Source: Tannerella forsythia (lineage in GTDB: Bacteria; Bacteroidota; Bacteroidia; Bacteroidales; Tannerellaceae). Taken from it: a DNA stretch of 64,000 bases. The notes under the pieces were generated by a model that was given only the letters and a program-made list of their open reading frames with translations, had not been told where the DNA came from and did no database searches. The stretch is from positions 186,001 through 250,000 of the forward strand of contig NZ_JUET01000058.1 of assembly GCF_001006485.1 (NCBI RefSeq). Direction: 5' to 3'. The position numbers and the translations under genes are program-made. Positions 17,584-27,201 of this stretch are shown piece after piece. Within the stretch, counting starts at the first letter, position 1. Every line of letters starts with the position of its first letter.

Positions 17584-18765
17584 ATGAAACGTTATGACTT
17601 TGATGAAATTATTGAGAGAAAAGGTACGGATTGTATCAAGTTCGATGCGTTGAAAGAGCATTTCGGACGTGATGATCTGATGCCGTTTTGGATTGCCGAC
17701 ACGGATTTTCGCACGCCCGATTTTATCATTGATGCGCTGAAGGCACGATGCGAACATCCGGTTTTCGGGTATACATACCCGTCGGACGAGTATTACAACA
17801 GTATTATTGATTGGGTGCGTGACCTGCACGGGTGGGAGATTCGTCGCGAATGGCTTTCGTATATTCCCGGCATCGTCAAAGGGTTTGCGTTTGTACTCGA
17901 CCATTTTACGCACAAAGGGGATAAGGTCATCATCCAACCGCCGGTGTATCATCCGTTCCACTTGGTGCCCGAAGCGATGCATCGCGAAGTGGTATATAAC
18001 CCGTTGCGTAAAATGAACGGCTCGTATGAAATGGATTTCGATCACCTCGAATCTGTCATCGACGAAGGCTGCAAAGCCTTGATCCTTTCCAATCCGCATA
18101 ACCCTGCCGGTATCGTCTGGCCGAAAGAAACGCTGCAAAGGCTGGCTTCGATCTGTGCCAAGCACCATATTCTCGTTATTTCGGACGAGATTCATGCCGA
18201 AATGGCCTATCCTGCGTTTACGCATCATCCGTTCCCGACCGTGTCGGACGAAGCGGCGGCATGCAGCATCACTTTCACGGCTCCCAGTAAGACCTTTAAT
18301 ATTGCCGGCATCGTGTCATCCTACGCTATCGTACCCGACGATAAGCTGCGCAAGGAGTTTTACTCGTTTCTTGAATCGGGCGAGTTCAACCATGGAACGA
18401 TTTTTGCCTACACGGCTACCATTGCCGCTTACCGGCATGGTGCGGAATGGCGTAGGCAGATGCTGGACTATGTGTCGAAGAATATAGATTTTGTGGAAGC
18501 GTATCTGAAGCAACATATTCCGCAACTCAGCATATATCGGCCACAGGCATCGTTTCTTATCTGGCTTGACTGCCGAGGGATGAAGTTGAAACAGAAAGGG
18601 CTGGTCGACTTCTTTGTGAATGATGCCGGACTGGCGCTGAATGACGGATCGATGTTCGGTTCCGGGGGAGAAGGATACATGCGTCTGAACGTAGGTTGTC
18701 CACGTGCTACACTCGAACAAGCGCTGGAGAGACTGAAAAACGCCGTGAAAAAGAGGATGGGTTAG
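17584..18765 (+). CDS. patB: PatB/MalY-type PLP enzyme (putative C-S lyase)
   Basis: A fold-type I PLP enzyme of the MalY/PatB group, which cleaves cystathionine or cysteine to release sulfide or thiols. The 393 residues show FWIADTDF at 36-42, GYTYPSDEYY at 62-71, NPHNPAG at 170-176, SDEIH at 200-204 and the PLP Lys236 in SKTFN. The start at 17584 lies 20 bases after a TACATTTG promoter box. An aminotransferase role is possible within the same family, but SDEIHAEM-like context favours a beta-lyase. Cytoplasmic. Confidence 0.85.
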   Translation: MKRYDFDEIIERKGTDCIKFDALKEHFGRDDLMPFWIADTDFRTPDFIIDALKARCEHPVFGYTYPSDEYYNSIIDWVRDLHGWEIRREWLSYIPGIVKGFAFVLDHFTHKGDKVIIQPPVYHPFHLVPEAMHREVVYNPLRKMNGSYEMDFDHLESVIDEGCKALILSNPHNPAGIVWPKETLQRLASICAKHHILVISDEIHAEMAYPAFTHHPFPTVSDEAAACSITFTAPSKTFNIAGIVSSYAIVPDDKLRKEFYSFLESGEFNHGTIFAYTATIAAYRHGAEWRRQMLDYVSKNIDFVEAYLKQHIPQLSIYRPQASFLIWLDCRGMKLKQKGLVDFFVNDAGLALNDGSMFGSGGEGYMRLNVGCPRATLEQALERLKNAVKKRMG

Positions 18766-18821
18766 GGTTATCTCCTTCAGGTTGAAAGCGAATTGACTGG
18801 TAACTGTAACCTGTCCCCCCG

Positions 18822-19385
18822 ATGTGCGTCCATAACGGTATGGAACAGTGGAGCGACATGGAATATGTTGAAAAGGTTCAGGCCGGGGATGCGGAATATT
18901 TTGCTCCGCTGCTGGAACGTTACAGTCAGCCCGTCTTTTCGTTATTGGTGCGGATCGTAGGCAATCGTGAAGATGCGGAAGAGCTGACCCAGGATGTGTT
19001 CCTGAAAGTATTTCGTTCGCTCTCCTCATTCCGGCGTAACAGTAGCTTTGCGACGTGGCTCTACCGCATTGCCTACAATACGGCTGTTTCGGCGACACGC
19101 CGGCCGAAGCGCGAATGGATGTCGTTTGACGATTCCGGGATGGAGCGTATGGCGGAAGAGACATCGGACGATGAGGCGGACGAAGTCTTCAATGAGGAAC
19201 GTCAGCAGCGACTTGAGCAGGCGCTGGATCAACTTCGGCCGGGTGATCGAGCGCTGATCCTGCTTTATTACCAGCAGAAAAAAACGATGGAGGAGATTGC
19301 GAAGATTACGGGACTGACGCTGTCGAACGTGAAAGTGAAGATGCACCGTATCCGCAAGAAATTAATGGATCGCGTAAAAAAATAG
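18822..19385 (+). CDS. ECF-type RNA polymerase sigma factor
   Basis: A 187-residue extracytoplasmic-function sigma factor. Region 2 covers about 20-85 (NREDAEELTQDVFLKVFRSL, FATWLYRIAYNTA) and region 4 covers about 125-185 (LRPGDRALILLYYQQKKTMEEIAKITGLTLSNVKVKMHRIRKKL). The ATG at 18822 is used; ATG 18840 (MEQWSDMEYV) is an equally plausible start. Its stop is 11 bases before a small membrane protein gene, likely its regulator. Targets are unknown. Confidence 0.92.
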   Translation: MCVHNGMEQWSDMEYVEKVQAGDAEYFAPLLERYSQPVFSLLVRIVGNREDAEELTQDVFLKVFRSLSSFRRNSSFATWLYRIAYNTAVSATRRPKREWMSFDDSGMERMAEETSDDEADEVFNEERQQRLEQALDQLRPGDRALILLYYQQKKTMEEIAKITGLTLSNVKVKMHRIRKKLMDRVKK

Positions 19386-19395
19386 AAAGGATTGA

Positions 19396-19770
19396 ATGAT
19401 GGAACGAATAGAAAAAGACCGTTTGAATGATTGGTTTGCCCGGCTGCCGGATAAGAAGCTTCCGGCGGACTTTCAGACCCTCCTCATGGAACGCATCCGG
19501 CAGGAGGCACTGCTCCGTGCCGAACGCCGCAAAGAACGCTTGAACCTGTTGGGGATGGGTGTCCTGATCATATCTCTCCTGGGCGGCCTTGCTGTCCTGT
19601 TTTTCTTTTTGGGCATTTCATGGCAATGGCCGCAGTGGCGGATATCGCTCCCCGAGATGTCTACTTTCTTGTTTTACGCATATATCGGAGCATTAGCTTT
19701 TGCACTTTGGATGGCCGATACCGCTTTCCGAAGATATTACTGCAAAAAATACCCGCACGAGAGCACATGA
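19396..19770 (+). CDS. Small membrane protein, possible anti-sigma partner
   Basis: A 124-residue protein with a charged cytoplasmic N-terminal half (about 1-50, RLNDWFARLPDKKLPADFQTLL) and two membrane segments (about 53-75 and 91-110). It directly follows an ECF sigma gene with an 11-base gap. The arrangement resembles sigma/membrane-bound anti-sigma pairs, but no zinc-binding HxxxCxxC motif is present, so the role is inferred from position only. Confidence 0.7.
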   Translation: MMERIEKDRLNDWFARLPDKKLPADFQTLLMERIRQEALLRAERRKERLNLLGMGVLIISLLGGLAVLFFFLGISWQWPQWRISLPEMSTFLFYAYIGALAFALWMADTAFRRYYCKKYPHEST

Positions 19771-19829
19771 AAAAAATTGAAATTCAAAGATTTTCTTCCG
19801 AGAACGGCTTCCTCTTCGAAAAAAAGCAT

Positions 19830-19837
19830 TATCTTTG
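19830..19837 (+). promoter_or_regulatory. -7 box for rpsA
   Basis: TATCTTTG matches TAnnTTTG, 84 bases upstream of the rpsA ATG, leaving an AT-rich leader of about 75 bases. No exact TTTG -33 element is visible. Confidence 0.6.
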
Positions 19838-19920
19838 TCCCACTTTTTCGGATTATTTTTAGTGAGTAATAAATAGATTGTCGAACTTTTAATTAAAAAA
19901 AACGGAGTATTAACTTTAAA

Positions 19921-21726
19921 ATGGAGAATTTAAAAAACATTGTCCCTGACGAAAACTTCAATTGGGAGTCGTACGAAAAGGGAGATTTAAACACGGAGGT
20001 AAAAAAAGACGAACTGGTCAAGACCTACGATGAAACCTTGAATACCATGAGAGACAAGGAAGTCGTAATCGGAACCGTGACATCACTGAACAAACGTGAG
20101 GTGGTGGTTAACATTGGTTTCAAGTCGGACGGTGTCGTACCGATGTCCGAGTTCAGATATAACCCGGATTTGCAAATCGGCGATGAAGTGGAAGTTTATA
20201 TTGAAAATCAGGAAGATAAAAAAGGGCAATTGATTTTGTCGCACAAGAAAGCGCGTGCGGCTCGTTCGTGGGAGCGGGTCAACGAAGCGCTTGAAAAAGA
20301 CGAAATCATCAAAGGTTACGTTAAATGCCGTACAAAGGGCGGTATGATCGTCGATATCTTCGGTATCGAGGCTTTCCTGCCCGGCTCGCAGATCGATGTG
20401 AAGCCAATCCGTGACTATGACGTATTTGTCGGCAAGACGATGGAATTCAAAATCGTGAAGATTAACCAGGATTTCAAGAACGTCGTCGTGTCGCATAAGG
20501 CGCTGATCGAGGCCGAGCTCGAGCAGCAAAAGAAAGAAATCATCTCGAAGCTCGAAAAAGGCCAGGTACTCGAAGGTACGGTCAAGAATATCACATCTTA
20601 CGGTGTGTTTGTCGACCTTGGCGGCGTGGACGGGCTGATCCATATTACCGACCTTTCGTGGGGACGTGTTTCGCATCCGGAAGAGATTGTTCAACTTGAT
20701 GAAAAGATCAATGTTGTAATTCTTGACTTTGATGATGAGAAGAAACGTATTGCGCTCGGTCTGAAACAACTGACTCCGCATCCGTGGGATGCACTTGATC
20801 CGAGCCTGAAGGTGGGAGATAAGGTGAGCGGCAAAGTTGTGGTGATGGCTGACTATGGTGCCTTTGTAGAAGTGGCTACGGGGGTAGAAGGATTGATCCA
20901 CGTGTCGGAAATGAGTTGGACTCAACATCTGCGCAGCGCACAGGATTTTATGAAGGTGGGCGACGAAGTAGAGGCTGTGATCCTTACACTTGACCGCGAA
21001 GAACGCAAAATGTCGCTTGGCATCAAGCAGCTGCGCGAAGACCCGTGGGAACATATCGAACAACGCTATCCGACAGGCTCGAAGCATACGGCCAGAGTGC
21101 GTAACTTCACCAACTTCGGGGTATTCGTGGAGATCGAAGAAGGCGTAGACGGATTGATTCATATCTCCGACTTGTCGTGGACGAAAAAGATCAAGCACCC
21201 GAGCGAATTTACCCAGATCGGAGCGGATATCGATGTGCAGGTACTTGAGATCGACAAAGAAAACCGTCGCCTGAGTCTTGGTCACAAACAGTTGGAAGAA
21301 AATCCGTGGGATGTTTTTGAGACCCTCTTTAACGTAGGTTCCGTACATGAAGGTACGATCATCGAGATGCTCGAAAAAGGTGCAGTCGTTTCATTGCCTT
21401 ACGGGGTGGAAGGATTTGCTACGCCGAAGCATTTAACGAAGGAAGACGGATCGTTGGCCGTATTAGACGAGAAACTGCCATTCAAGGTGATCGAGTTCAA
21501 TAAAGACGCGAAACGCATCATCCTTTCGCACAGCCGTACTTTTGAAGACGAACAGAAGAGTTCGAGAGGGGGTGAAAGAAAAGCATCAAAGAACGTCGAG
21601 ACGGTGAATAGTCCGGTGATGGAAAAGACTACGCTGGGGGATATTGAAGAGTTGGCGGCCTTGAAAGAAAAATTGGGCGAGAAACCTTCGGCCGCGGCCG
21701 CCCCGGAAGAGCCGAAAGCCGAATAA
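19921..21726 (+). CDS. rpsA: 30S ribosomal protein S1
   Basis: Ribosomal protein that binds mRNA and assists initiation, especially useful where Shine-Dalgarno sequences are weak, as in this phylum. The 601-residue protein consists of six S1 RNA-binding repeats (for example GTVKNITSYGVFVDLGGVDGLIHI and ARVRNFTNFGVFVEIEEGVDGLI), with a low-complexity Ala/Pro/Glu tail. The ATG at 19921 follows an A-rich stretch with no Shine-Dalgarno. A strong terminator follows, so it is a single-gene transcript. Confidence 0.97.
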   Translation: MENLKNIVPDENFNWESYEKGDLNTEVKKDELVKTYDETLNTMRDKEVVIGTVTSLNKREVVVNIGFKSDGVVPMSEFRYNPDLQIGDEVEVYIENQEDKKGQLILSHKKARAARSWERVNEALEKDEIIKGYVKCRTKGGMIVDIFGIEAFLPGSQIDVKPIRDYDVFVGKTMEFKIVKINQDFKNVVVSHKALIEAELEQQKKEIISKLEKGQVLEGTVKNITSYGVFVDLGGVDGLIHITDLSWGRVSHPEEIVQLDEKINVVILDFDDEKKRIALGLKQLTPHPWDALDPSLKVGDKVSGKVVVMADYGAFVEVATGVEGLIHVSEMSWTQHLRSAQDFMKVGDEVEAVILTLDREERKMSLGIKQLREDPWEHIEQRYPTGSKHTARVRNFTNFGVFVEIEEGVDGLIHISDLSWTKKIKHPSEFTQIGADIDVQVLEIDKENRRLSLGHKQLEENPWDVFETLFNVGSVHEGTIIEMLEKGAVVSLPYGVEGFATPKHLTKEDGSLAVLDEKLPFKVIEFNKDAKRIILSHSRTFEDEQKSSRGGERKASKNVETVNSPVMEKTTLGDIEELAALKEKLGEKPSAAAAPEEPKAE

Positions 21727-21751
21727 TCTTATCACAGGTTTTATCTTGAAA

Positions 21752-21787
21752 AGAGGCTGCCTCCATCTTGAGGCAGTCTCTTCTTTT
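21752..21787 (+). terminator. Rho-independent terminator after rpsA
   Basis: AGAGGCTGCCTC (21752-21763) pairs with GAGGCAGTCTCT (21770-21781) over 12 bases with one G-U pair, followed by a T-rich run. Confidence 0.85.
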
Positions 21788-21918
21788 TCTCTTTTGGGCA
21801 ATAAACGACGTCTGAAAACATCCTCTTTTTTAGTACTAAGGTCCATGGCTTCGGCGAGCGACGGTGCCGGGTTGAAGTATCTGTGCCGGAAGGAGGAGAG
21901 GAACGGAACGGGAGGCCG

Positions 21919-21950
21919 TTTGTTGCATTGGCGTTCTTTCACTATCTTTG
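21919..21950 (+). promoter_or_regulatory. Bacteroidetes promoter of fabI
   Basis: TTTG (21919-21922) and TATCTTTG (21943-21950) are separated by 20 bases, matching the TTTG-N19-21-TAnnTTTG consensus exactly. The fabI ATG lies 24 bases downstream of the box. Confidence 0.75.
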
Positions 21951-21974
21951 CCTCGGATTTTAATAGGAAAGAAA

Positions 21975-22832
21975 ATGAGTCATCATTTATTAAAAGGGAA
22001 AAGAGGAATTATCTTCGGAGCATTAAACGATATGTCCATTGCCTGGAAGGTGGCCGAGCGTGCCGTCGAAGAAGGGGCAAGGATTACTTTGACCAATACG
22101 CCGGTGGCGATTCGTATGGGCGAAGTCAAAGCTTTGTCGGACAAGTTGCAGGCAGAAGCGATTCCGGCCGACGCCACGAGTGTGGAAGATTTGGAAGAGG
22201 TCTTTTCACAGTCGGTGAAAATTCTTGGCGGTCCGATTGATTTCGTGTTGCATTCCATCGGTATGAGTCCGAACGTACGCAAGAAACGTACGTATGACGA
22301 TCTCGACTATGATTTGTTGTCGAAGACACTCGACGTCTCGGCCATCTCATTTCATAAAATGTTGCAGGTAGCCAAGAAGCAGGAGGCCATTGCCGAGTAC
22401 GGATCAATCGTGGCGCTTACTTATGTGGCGGCACAGCGTACGTTTTTCGGATATAACGATATGGCTGATGCAAAGAGTTTGCTCGAGTCGATTGCCCGCA
22501 GTTTCGGTTACATCTACGGACGGGAAAAGAACGTGCGGATCAATACGATCTCGCAATCGCCCACGTTGACGACGGCCGGGAGCGGTATCAAAGGCATGGA
22601 TCACTTGATGGACTTTGCCAACAAGATGAGTCCGCTCGGCAATGCGACGGCCGACGACTGTGCGAACTACTGTATCACATTGTTCTCCGACCTGACCCGT
22701 AAGGTGACGATGCAAAACCTCTATCACGATGGCGGATTCTCAAGCATGGGTATGAGCCTGCGCGCCATGAATCAGTACAGCAAGGGGCTCGAAGAGTATA
22801 CCGATGAGAGCGGAAAAATCGTTTACGGATAA
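21975..22832 (+). CDS. fabI: Enoyl-[acyl-carrier-protein] reductase (NADH)
   Basis: Reduces enoyl-ACP in the last step of each fatty-acid elongation round; the target of triclosan in other bacteria. The ATG at 21975 (MSHHLLKGKRG) is chosen over an upstream in-frame TTG because it starts just before the Rossmann motif GALNDMSIAWK. The 285-residue protein has the family dyad Tyr-x6-Lys in YNDMADAK and SQSPTLTTAGSGI near the substrate loop. Promoter and terminator on either side mark a single-gene unit. Confidence 0.95.
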   Translation: MSHHLLKGKRGIIFGALNDMSIAWKVAERAVEEGARITLTNTPVAIRMGEVKALSDKLQAEAIPADATSVEDLEEVFSQSVKILGGPIDFVLHSIGMSPNVRKKRTYDDLDYDLLSKTLDVSAISFHKMLQVAKKQEAIAEYGSIVALTYVAAQRTFFGYNDMADAKSLLESIARSFGYIYGREKNVRINTISQSPTLTTAGSGIKGMDHLMDFANKMSPLGNATADDCANYCITLFSDLTRKVTMQNLYHDGGFSSMGMSLRAMNQYSKGLEEYTDESGKIVYG

Positions 22833-22874
22833 CGCATGCGGCGTATTCGGACGGTCATGTCCGGAAAAAGCATG

Positions 22875-22914
22875 AGAAAGCCGTCTCGACCGAAAGGAAG
22901 AGACGGCTTTCTTG
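22875..22914. terminator. Terminator between fabI and hcp
   Basis: AGAAAGCCGTCTC (22875-22887) pairs exactly with GAGACGGCTTTCT (22900-22912) over 13 bases. It follows fabI on the + strand and also lies just beyond the hcp stop on the minus strand, so it may serve both. Confidence 0.75.
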
Positions 22915-22937
22915 CTATTGTGTTCTCTACTTTCTTC

Positions 22938-24584
22938 TCAGATGCAGAGCTTCAAATCTTCCTCGACGGTGGTGATACCGGCAAGGCCAAACGTATGGAC
23001 GAGCACTTGCGTTACACCGGGCGAGAGGAAAGCCGGCAGTGTGGGGCCGATATGAATATTTTTCACCCCGAGACTGAGTAAGGCGAGCAATACGATAACG
23101 GCTTTCTGCTCGTACCACGCGATATTGAACACGATCGGAAGGTCATTGATATCGTTCAGTTCGAACACTTCTTTCAGTTTCAGTGCCACAACGGCCCATG
23201 TATAACTGTCGTTACACTGTCCGGCATCGAGTACGCGGGGAATACCGTTGATGTCTCCCAGATTCAACTTGTTATACCGGTACTTTGCACATCCGGAGGT
23301 GAGGATAACCGTATCTTTGGGCAGACCTTTCGCATAATCCGTATAATATGTACGGTGAGGGAAACGTCCGTCACATCCACTCATAACCACAAATTTGCGT
23401 AATGCGCCTGACTTGATGGCTTCGACAATCCGGTCGGCCAGTTGCAGCACCTGACGGTGTGCGAAGCCGCCAATAATCGTTCCGCTCTCGATCTGAACAG
23501 GCGGTTCGCATTGCTTGGCGATCTCGATGATTTCGCTGAAATCTTTTTCTCCGCCGGGTCCTGTGTGGATGTGTTTACAGCCCGGATAGCCGGACGAGTT
23601 GGTCGTAAACATACGGCTTACGTACGTGTTTTTAGGCAAGGGTGGCACAATGCAGTTGGTGGTGAAAAGAATCGGCCCCTTGAAGGTCTCGAACTCCTCG
23701 CGTTGTTTCCACCATGCGTTGCCGTAATTGCCTACGAAGTGTTTGTACTTCTTGAATGCCGGATAATAGTGCGCGGGTAACATTTCGCTGTGCGTATAGA
23801 CGTCGACGCCTGTACCTTCGGTCTGTTTGAGCAACGCTTCCATATCGTGCAGGTCGTGTCCGCTGATCAGGATGCCGGGACGGTTGCCCACACCGATGTT
23901 TACTTCCGTCATTTCCGGGTTGCCATATGTCGAGGTATTGGCCTGATCGAGCAAGGCCATCGTCTTGACCCCCACCGACCCCGTCTCAAGCACGAGGGCC
24001 GTAAGCTGTTCGCCGTTGAGTTCACCAATGGTTATGTCGCTCAGCGCACGTTCCATAAACGCATAAATCTCGTCGTCTTCATATCCCAGACGCATGGCAT
24101 GCTCGGCATAGGCAGCCATTCCTTTAAGACCGTAAATCACGAGTTCTTTAAGCGAACGCACGTCGGCATTCGTCTCGCGCAAGACTCCTTCGACAAATCC
24201 TTTCTCTTCATACTCATCGACTACGGGAGCCCATACCACCTCTTCGGCATCGTACGGAGGCAGTCCCGCCTCGGCAACCTGTTGTTTCAGTTTGTCCCGC
24301 AGCGCGAAAGCACGTTCTACCCGAGCACGGATGCTCGCCTTGTCGAAATTCGCATTCGTGATCGTCGAAAACAACGCGTCGACCACCAGATGGTCGACTT
24401 CACGTTCTGTTTCCTTTCCGGCCCGGCGGAGGCCGGTAGTTAACACCCCGATGCCGCGAACGGCAAACAGCAACATATCCATCATGGCAGAGAGATCGCT
24501 CTTCTTACCACAAACACCCTGAACCGTGCAACCGGTCCCCTTAGCCGTTTCCTGACACTGGAAACAAAACATCTTAGCATCCAT
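22938..24584 (-). CDS. hcp: Hybrid cluster protein (hydroxylamine / NO reductase)
   Basis: Hcp is an iron-sulfur protein with a hybrid Fe-S-O cluster; it reduces hydroxylamine in vitro and acts on nitric oxide in vivo. Starting at MDAKMFCF (24584; an in-frame ATG at 24614 is possible) gives 548 residues. Cys7, Cys10, Cys19 and Cys25 form the CX2CX8CX5C class I cluster motif of anaerobes. Downstream [18 protein letters not shown] and [15 protein letters not shown] supply hybrid-cluster ligands. A perfect 16-base dyad lies about 80 bases upstream, and a Crp/Fnr gene is 5 kb away, suggesting regulation by nitrosative stress. Confidence 0.95.
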   Translation of the reverse strand: MDAKMFCFQCQETAKGTGCTVQGVCGKKSDLSAMMDMLLFAVRGIGVLTTGLRRAGKETEREVDHLVVDALFSTITNANFDKASIRARVERAFALRDKLKQQVAEAGLPPYDAEEVVWAPVVDEYEEKGFVEGVLRETNADVRSLKELVIYGLKGMAAYAEHAMRLGYEDDEIYAFMERALSDITIGELNGEQLTALVLETGSVGVKTMALLDQANTSTYGNPEMTEVNIGVGNRPGILISGHDLHDMEALLKQTEGTGVDVYTHSEMLPAHYYPAFKKYKHFVGNYGNAWWKQREEFETFKGPILFTTNCIVPPLPKNTYVSRMFTTNSSGYPGCKHIHTGPGGEKDFSEIIEIAKQCEPPVQIESGTIIGGFAHRQVLQLADRIVEAIKSGALRKFVVMSGCDGRFPHRTYYTDYAKGLPKDTVILTSGCAKYRYNKLNLGDINGIPRVLDAGQCNDSYTWAVVALKLKEVFELNDINDLPIVFNIAWYEQKAVIVLLALLSLGVKNIHIGPTLPAFLSPGVTQVLVHTFGLAGITTVEEDLKLCI

Positions 24585-24629
24585 ATCCTTCAATTTTTTT
24601 ACATGTAACATCAATAAATTTCATGATGC

Positions 24630-24637
24630 AAATATCC
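24630..24637 (-). promoter_or_regulatory. Possible -7 box of hcp
   Basis: GATATTTG on the minus strand differs from TAnnTTTG only at its first base. A TTTG on the same strand (24657-24654) lies 16 bases upstream, closer than the usual 19-21. Confidence 0.35.
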
Positions 24638-24657
24638 GGATAGGTCTGTTCTTCAAA

Positions 24658-24673
24658 TGTCACTTATGTGACA
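24658..24673. promoter_or_regulatory. Perfect TGTCACTTATGTGACA dyad upstream of hcp
   Basis: TGTCAC and GTGACA are exact inverted half-sites around TTAT. Its centre lies 32 bases upstream of the centre of the putative -7 box, which equals about -41 relative to the start, the position of a class II activator. It is Crp/Fnr-like; the local Crp/Fnr regulator (29482) is the obvious candidate. Confidence 0.6.
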
Positions 24674-24684
24674 GAGCTGTTTTT

Positions 24685-24831
24685 TTATTGTTTTTTGTGA
24701 GAGAAATGCCCATACGTCTTGCGCAGACGTTCGTCAAGTATCCGAAAGTCTTCGCGAGCTTCACAAATCTCTTCAACGGCGATCGAACATCTCCGCGCAC
24801 CCCACGCGATATTCGTTTTTTGCCCCGACAT
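24685..24831 (-). CDS. Possible small protein downstream of typA
   Basis: A 48-codon frame beginning ATG at 24831, eight bases after the typA stop, with a helical, charged sequence (IAVEEICEAREDFRILDERLRKTYG). The position would fit the second gene of a typA transcript. No family was recognised and chance cannot be excluded; the frame also extends upstream into typA. Confidence 0.3.
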   Translation of the reverse strand: MSGQKTNIAWGARRCSIAVEEICEAREDFRILDERLRKTYGHFSHKKQ

Positions 24832-24838
24832 GTTTGGT

Positions 24839-26647
24839 TTATTCTGCCACCGCTTTTTGCTGCCGCTTGCGTTCGTTTTCGTCAAGGAGGATTTTGCGCA
24901 TGCGCATAAAGTGAGGGGTCACCTCCACGTATTCATCGGCCTTGATGTATTCGAGCGCATCTTCAAGGCTGAAGACGGTTGGGGGGGCCAGCCCCACCTT
25001 CTCGTCCGAGCCGGAAGCACGCATGTTTGTCAGTTTTTTCGATTTGGTGACGTTCACGACCAGATCGCCTTCTTTCGTATGTTCGCCGACTACTTGTCCG
25101 GCATACACCTCTTCGCCTGGTGCGATGAAAAATCGTCCGCGCGACTGCAGGTTGTTGAGTGCGTATGCAAACGCATTGCCGGTTTCCATCGCAATGATGG
25201 AGCCGTTTTGGCGACGCTCGATAGGTCCTTTCCACGGCTGAAATTCGAGGAAACGATGTGCCATGATGGCTTCGCCGGCCGAGAGAGTAAGCACGAGGTT
25301 GTTCAGCCCGATGATGCCGCGCGAAGGAATGGTGAAGACGAGAAAGACACGCTCGTTCTTACTCTCCATCGACATCATTTCGCCTTTCCGCTTTGTCACC
25401 ACATCGATGATTTTGCTGGCGCATTCTTCGGGCAGATTCACCGTCAACTGTTCTACCGGTTCGTGTTTAATGCCATCGATCTCCTTGATAATCACTTGCG
25501 GCTGTCCTACCTGCAGCTCGTAGCCTTCGCGGCGCATCGTCTCAATAAGCACCGACAGATGCAGTACCCCGCGCCCGAACACGTTCCATGAGTCGGCCGA
25601 CTCCGTCGGTTCTACGCGCAGCGCGAGGTTTTTGTCCAACTCCTTCGTGAGGCGTTCGAAAATATGGCGCGACGTAACAAACTTCCCATCTTTGCCGAAG
25701 AACGGAGAGTTGTTGATCGTGAAGAGCATCGACATCGTCGGCTCGTCGATAGCGATCGTCGGCAACGCTTCCGGCTCGTTGGCGTCGGCAATCGTCTCGC
25801 CGATCTCGAAGCCTTCCACCCCGATCACGGCGCAGATATCACCGGATGGCACGGCTTCTACCTTTTTGCGCCCTAATCCTTCAAACACATCGATCTCCTT
25901 GATCTTTGAGCGCACGAACGAACCGTCACGCTTGCAGAGCATGATATCCTGTCCTTCAAGAAGCTCACCGCGATGGACGCGCCCCACGGCGATTCGTCCC
26001 ACGTATTTGGAGTAATCGAGCGAAGTGATCAACATTTGCGATGCTCCACGAAGGGTTTCCGGCTCGGGAATATATTGAATGATGGCATCGAGCAACGGAT
26101 AAATATCTTCTGTCGGTTGCTGCCAGTCGTCCGACATCCATCCCTGCTTGGCCGAACCGAAGAGGGTCGGGAAGTCGAGCTGTTCTTCTGTGGCGTCGAG
26201 GCTGAACATCAGATCGAAGACCATCTCCTGTACCTCCGACGGACGACAGTTGGGTTTATCGACCTTGTTGATGACCACGATCGGCTTCAGTCCGATCTGA
26301 ATAGCTTTTTGCAGGACGAAGCGCGTCTGCGGCATCGGTCCCTCGAACGCATCGACAAGCAGCAGGCAGCCGTCGGCCATATTGAGCACCCGCTCCACTT
26401 CGCCGCCGAAGTCGGCATGCCCGGGCGTATCGATGATATTGATCTTGTAATCCTTATAGTTAATGGAAACGTTTTTGGCGAGAATCGTAATCCCCCGTTC
26501 GCGTTCCAGATCGTTACTGTCTAAAAACTGATCCGGTTCGGCCTGTCCTTCGCGGAAAAGCTTACCGGCCAGCAGCATCTTGTCAACCAGCGTCGTCTTG
26601 CCATGATCCACATGGGCAATAATAGCGATATTTCTAATTTTTTGCAT
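24839..26647 (-). CDS. typA: Ribosome-binding GTPase TypA/BipA
   Basis: A translational GTPase of the BipA family that acts in ribosome assembly and stress adaptation. The start [10 protein letters not shown] at 26647 gives 602 residues; an in-frame ATG at 26683 lies upstream of the expected start. Motifs are AHVDHGKTT (11-19), [10 protein letters not shown] and NKVDKP, followed by domain II and the EF-G-like C-terminal domains (SRGIIGLNN). A minus-strand TACTTTTG box at 26678-26671 lies 24 bases upstream. Downstream may come a small protein gene. Confidence 0.95.
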   Translation of the reverse strand: MQKIRNIAIIAHVDHGKTTLVDKMLLAGKLFREGQAEPDQFLDSNDLERERGITILAKNVSINYKDYKINIIDTPGHADFGGEVERVLNMADGCLLLVDAFEGPMPQTRFVLQKAIQIGLKPIVVINKVDKPNCRPSEVQEMVFDLMFSLDATEEQLDFPTLFGSAKQGWMSDDWQQPTEDIYPLLDAIIQYIPEPETLRGASQMLITSLDYSKYVGRIAVGRVHRGELLEGQDIMLCKRDGSFVRSKIKEIDVFEGLGRKKVEAVPSGDICAVIGVEGFEIGETIADANEPEALPTIAIDEPTMSMLFTINNSPFFGKDGKFVTSRHIFERLTKELDKNLALRVEPTESADSWNVFGRGVLHLSVLIETMRREGYELQVGQPQVIIKEIDGIKHEPVEQLTVNLPEECASKIIDVVTKRKGEMMSMESKNERVFLVFTIPSRGIIGLNNLVLTLSAGEAIMAHRFLEFQPWKGPIERRQNGSIIAMETGNAFAYALNNLQSRGRFFIAPGEEVYAGQVVGEHTKEGDLVVNVTKSKKLTNMRASGSDEKVGLAPPTVFSLEDALEYIKADEYVEVTPHFMRMRKILLDENERKRQQKAVAE

Positions 26648-26670
26648 AGATAACCTGTTACTTTCGGGGG

Positions 26671-26678
26671 CAAAAGTA
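26671..26678 (-). promoter_or_regulatory. -7 box for typA
   Basis: TACTTTTG on the minus strand (26678 to 26671) matches TAnnTTTG and lies 23 bases upstream of the typA ATG at 26647. Confidence 0.55.
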
Positions 26679-26722
26679 AGCATAAAAATTCAGCGACGCG
26701 AAAAAAAAAGAGGTCGGAAACG

Positions 26723-26753
26723 TTTGTCTGTCCGAATAAAAGCCCTATCTTTG
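26723..26753 (+). promoter_or_regulatory. Bacteroidetes promoter of rpsO
   Basis: TTTG (26723-26726), 19 bases, then TATCTTTG (26746-26753): an exact match to the phylum consensus. The ATG follows 43 bases later. Confidence 0.75.
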
Positions 26754-26796
26754 TAGCCGCTTAAATAAAATGGTATTAATTTATTCAAAGTAGAAC

Positions 26797-27066
26797 ATGT
26801 ATTTAGATTCAGCAAAAAAAGAAGAGATTTTCGGGAAATACGGAAAATCGAAAGCCGACACCGGATCGGCGGAAAGTCAGATCGCGTTGTTCACGTACCG
26901 CATCAGTCATCTGACGGAGCACATGAAGAAGAACAAGAAAGACTTCAACACTTCGCGCGCATTGAAGATGCTCGTAGGGAAGCGTCGTCGTCTGCTCGAC
27001 TACCTGATGAAGATCGATATCGAACGTTATCGTGCCATCATCAAAGAACTCGGCATCCGGAAGTAA
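26797..27066 (+). CDS. rpsO: 30S ribosomal protein S15
   Basis: Primary 16S rRNA-binding protein of the small subunit platform. The 89-residue product has the standard length and the S15 core DTGSAESQIALFTYRI, HMKKNKKDF and GKRRRLLDYL. The gene stands alone between an exact promoter and a strong terminator, divergent from typA. Confidence 0.97.
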   Translation: MYLDSAKKEEIFGKYGKSKADTGSAESQIALFTYRISHLTEHMKKNKKDFNTSRALKMLVGKRRRLLDYLMKIDIERYRAIIKELGIRK

Positions 27067-27091
27067 TCCGGACATCCGAACACCACGTATA

Positions 27092-27128
27092 AAAAAGCAA
27101 CTGTCCTTTTGCGGGCAGTTGCTTTTTC
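27092..27128. terminator. Terminator between rpsO and the KamA-like gene
   Basis: AAAAAGCAACTG (27092-27103) pairs exactly with CAGTTGCTTTTT (27116-27127). With A-tracts and T-tracts on both sides it may work in both directions. Confidence 0.85.
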
Positions 27129-27201
27129 GGTATAATTTGCTTTGAGCTGATTGTTAATTTTTAATGGTCAATGGTTATGGGAAAGTGAAAAACTCGGTTG
27201 G

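Noticed and set aside
17506-18228. N-terminal extension of the lipoprotein frame across the patB-like gene
   Set aside because: The lipoprotein signal begins at 17508 and the extension is antisense to a conserved enzyme; not a real protein part.
20083-21348. Long open frame antisense to rpsA (421 codons)
   Set aside because: Complementary to the six S1 repeats and shows periodic similarity for that reason only.
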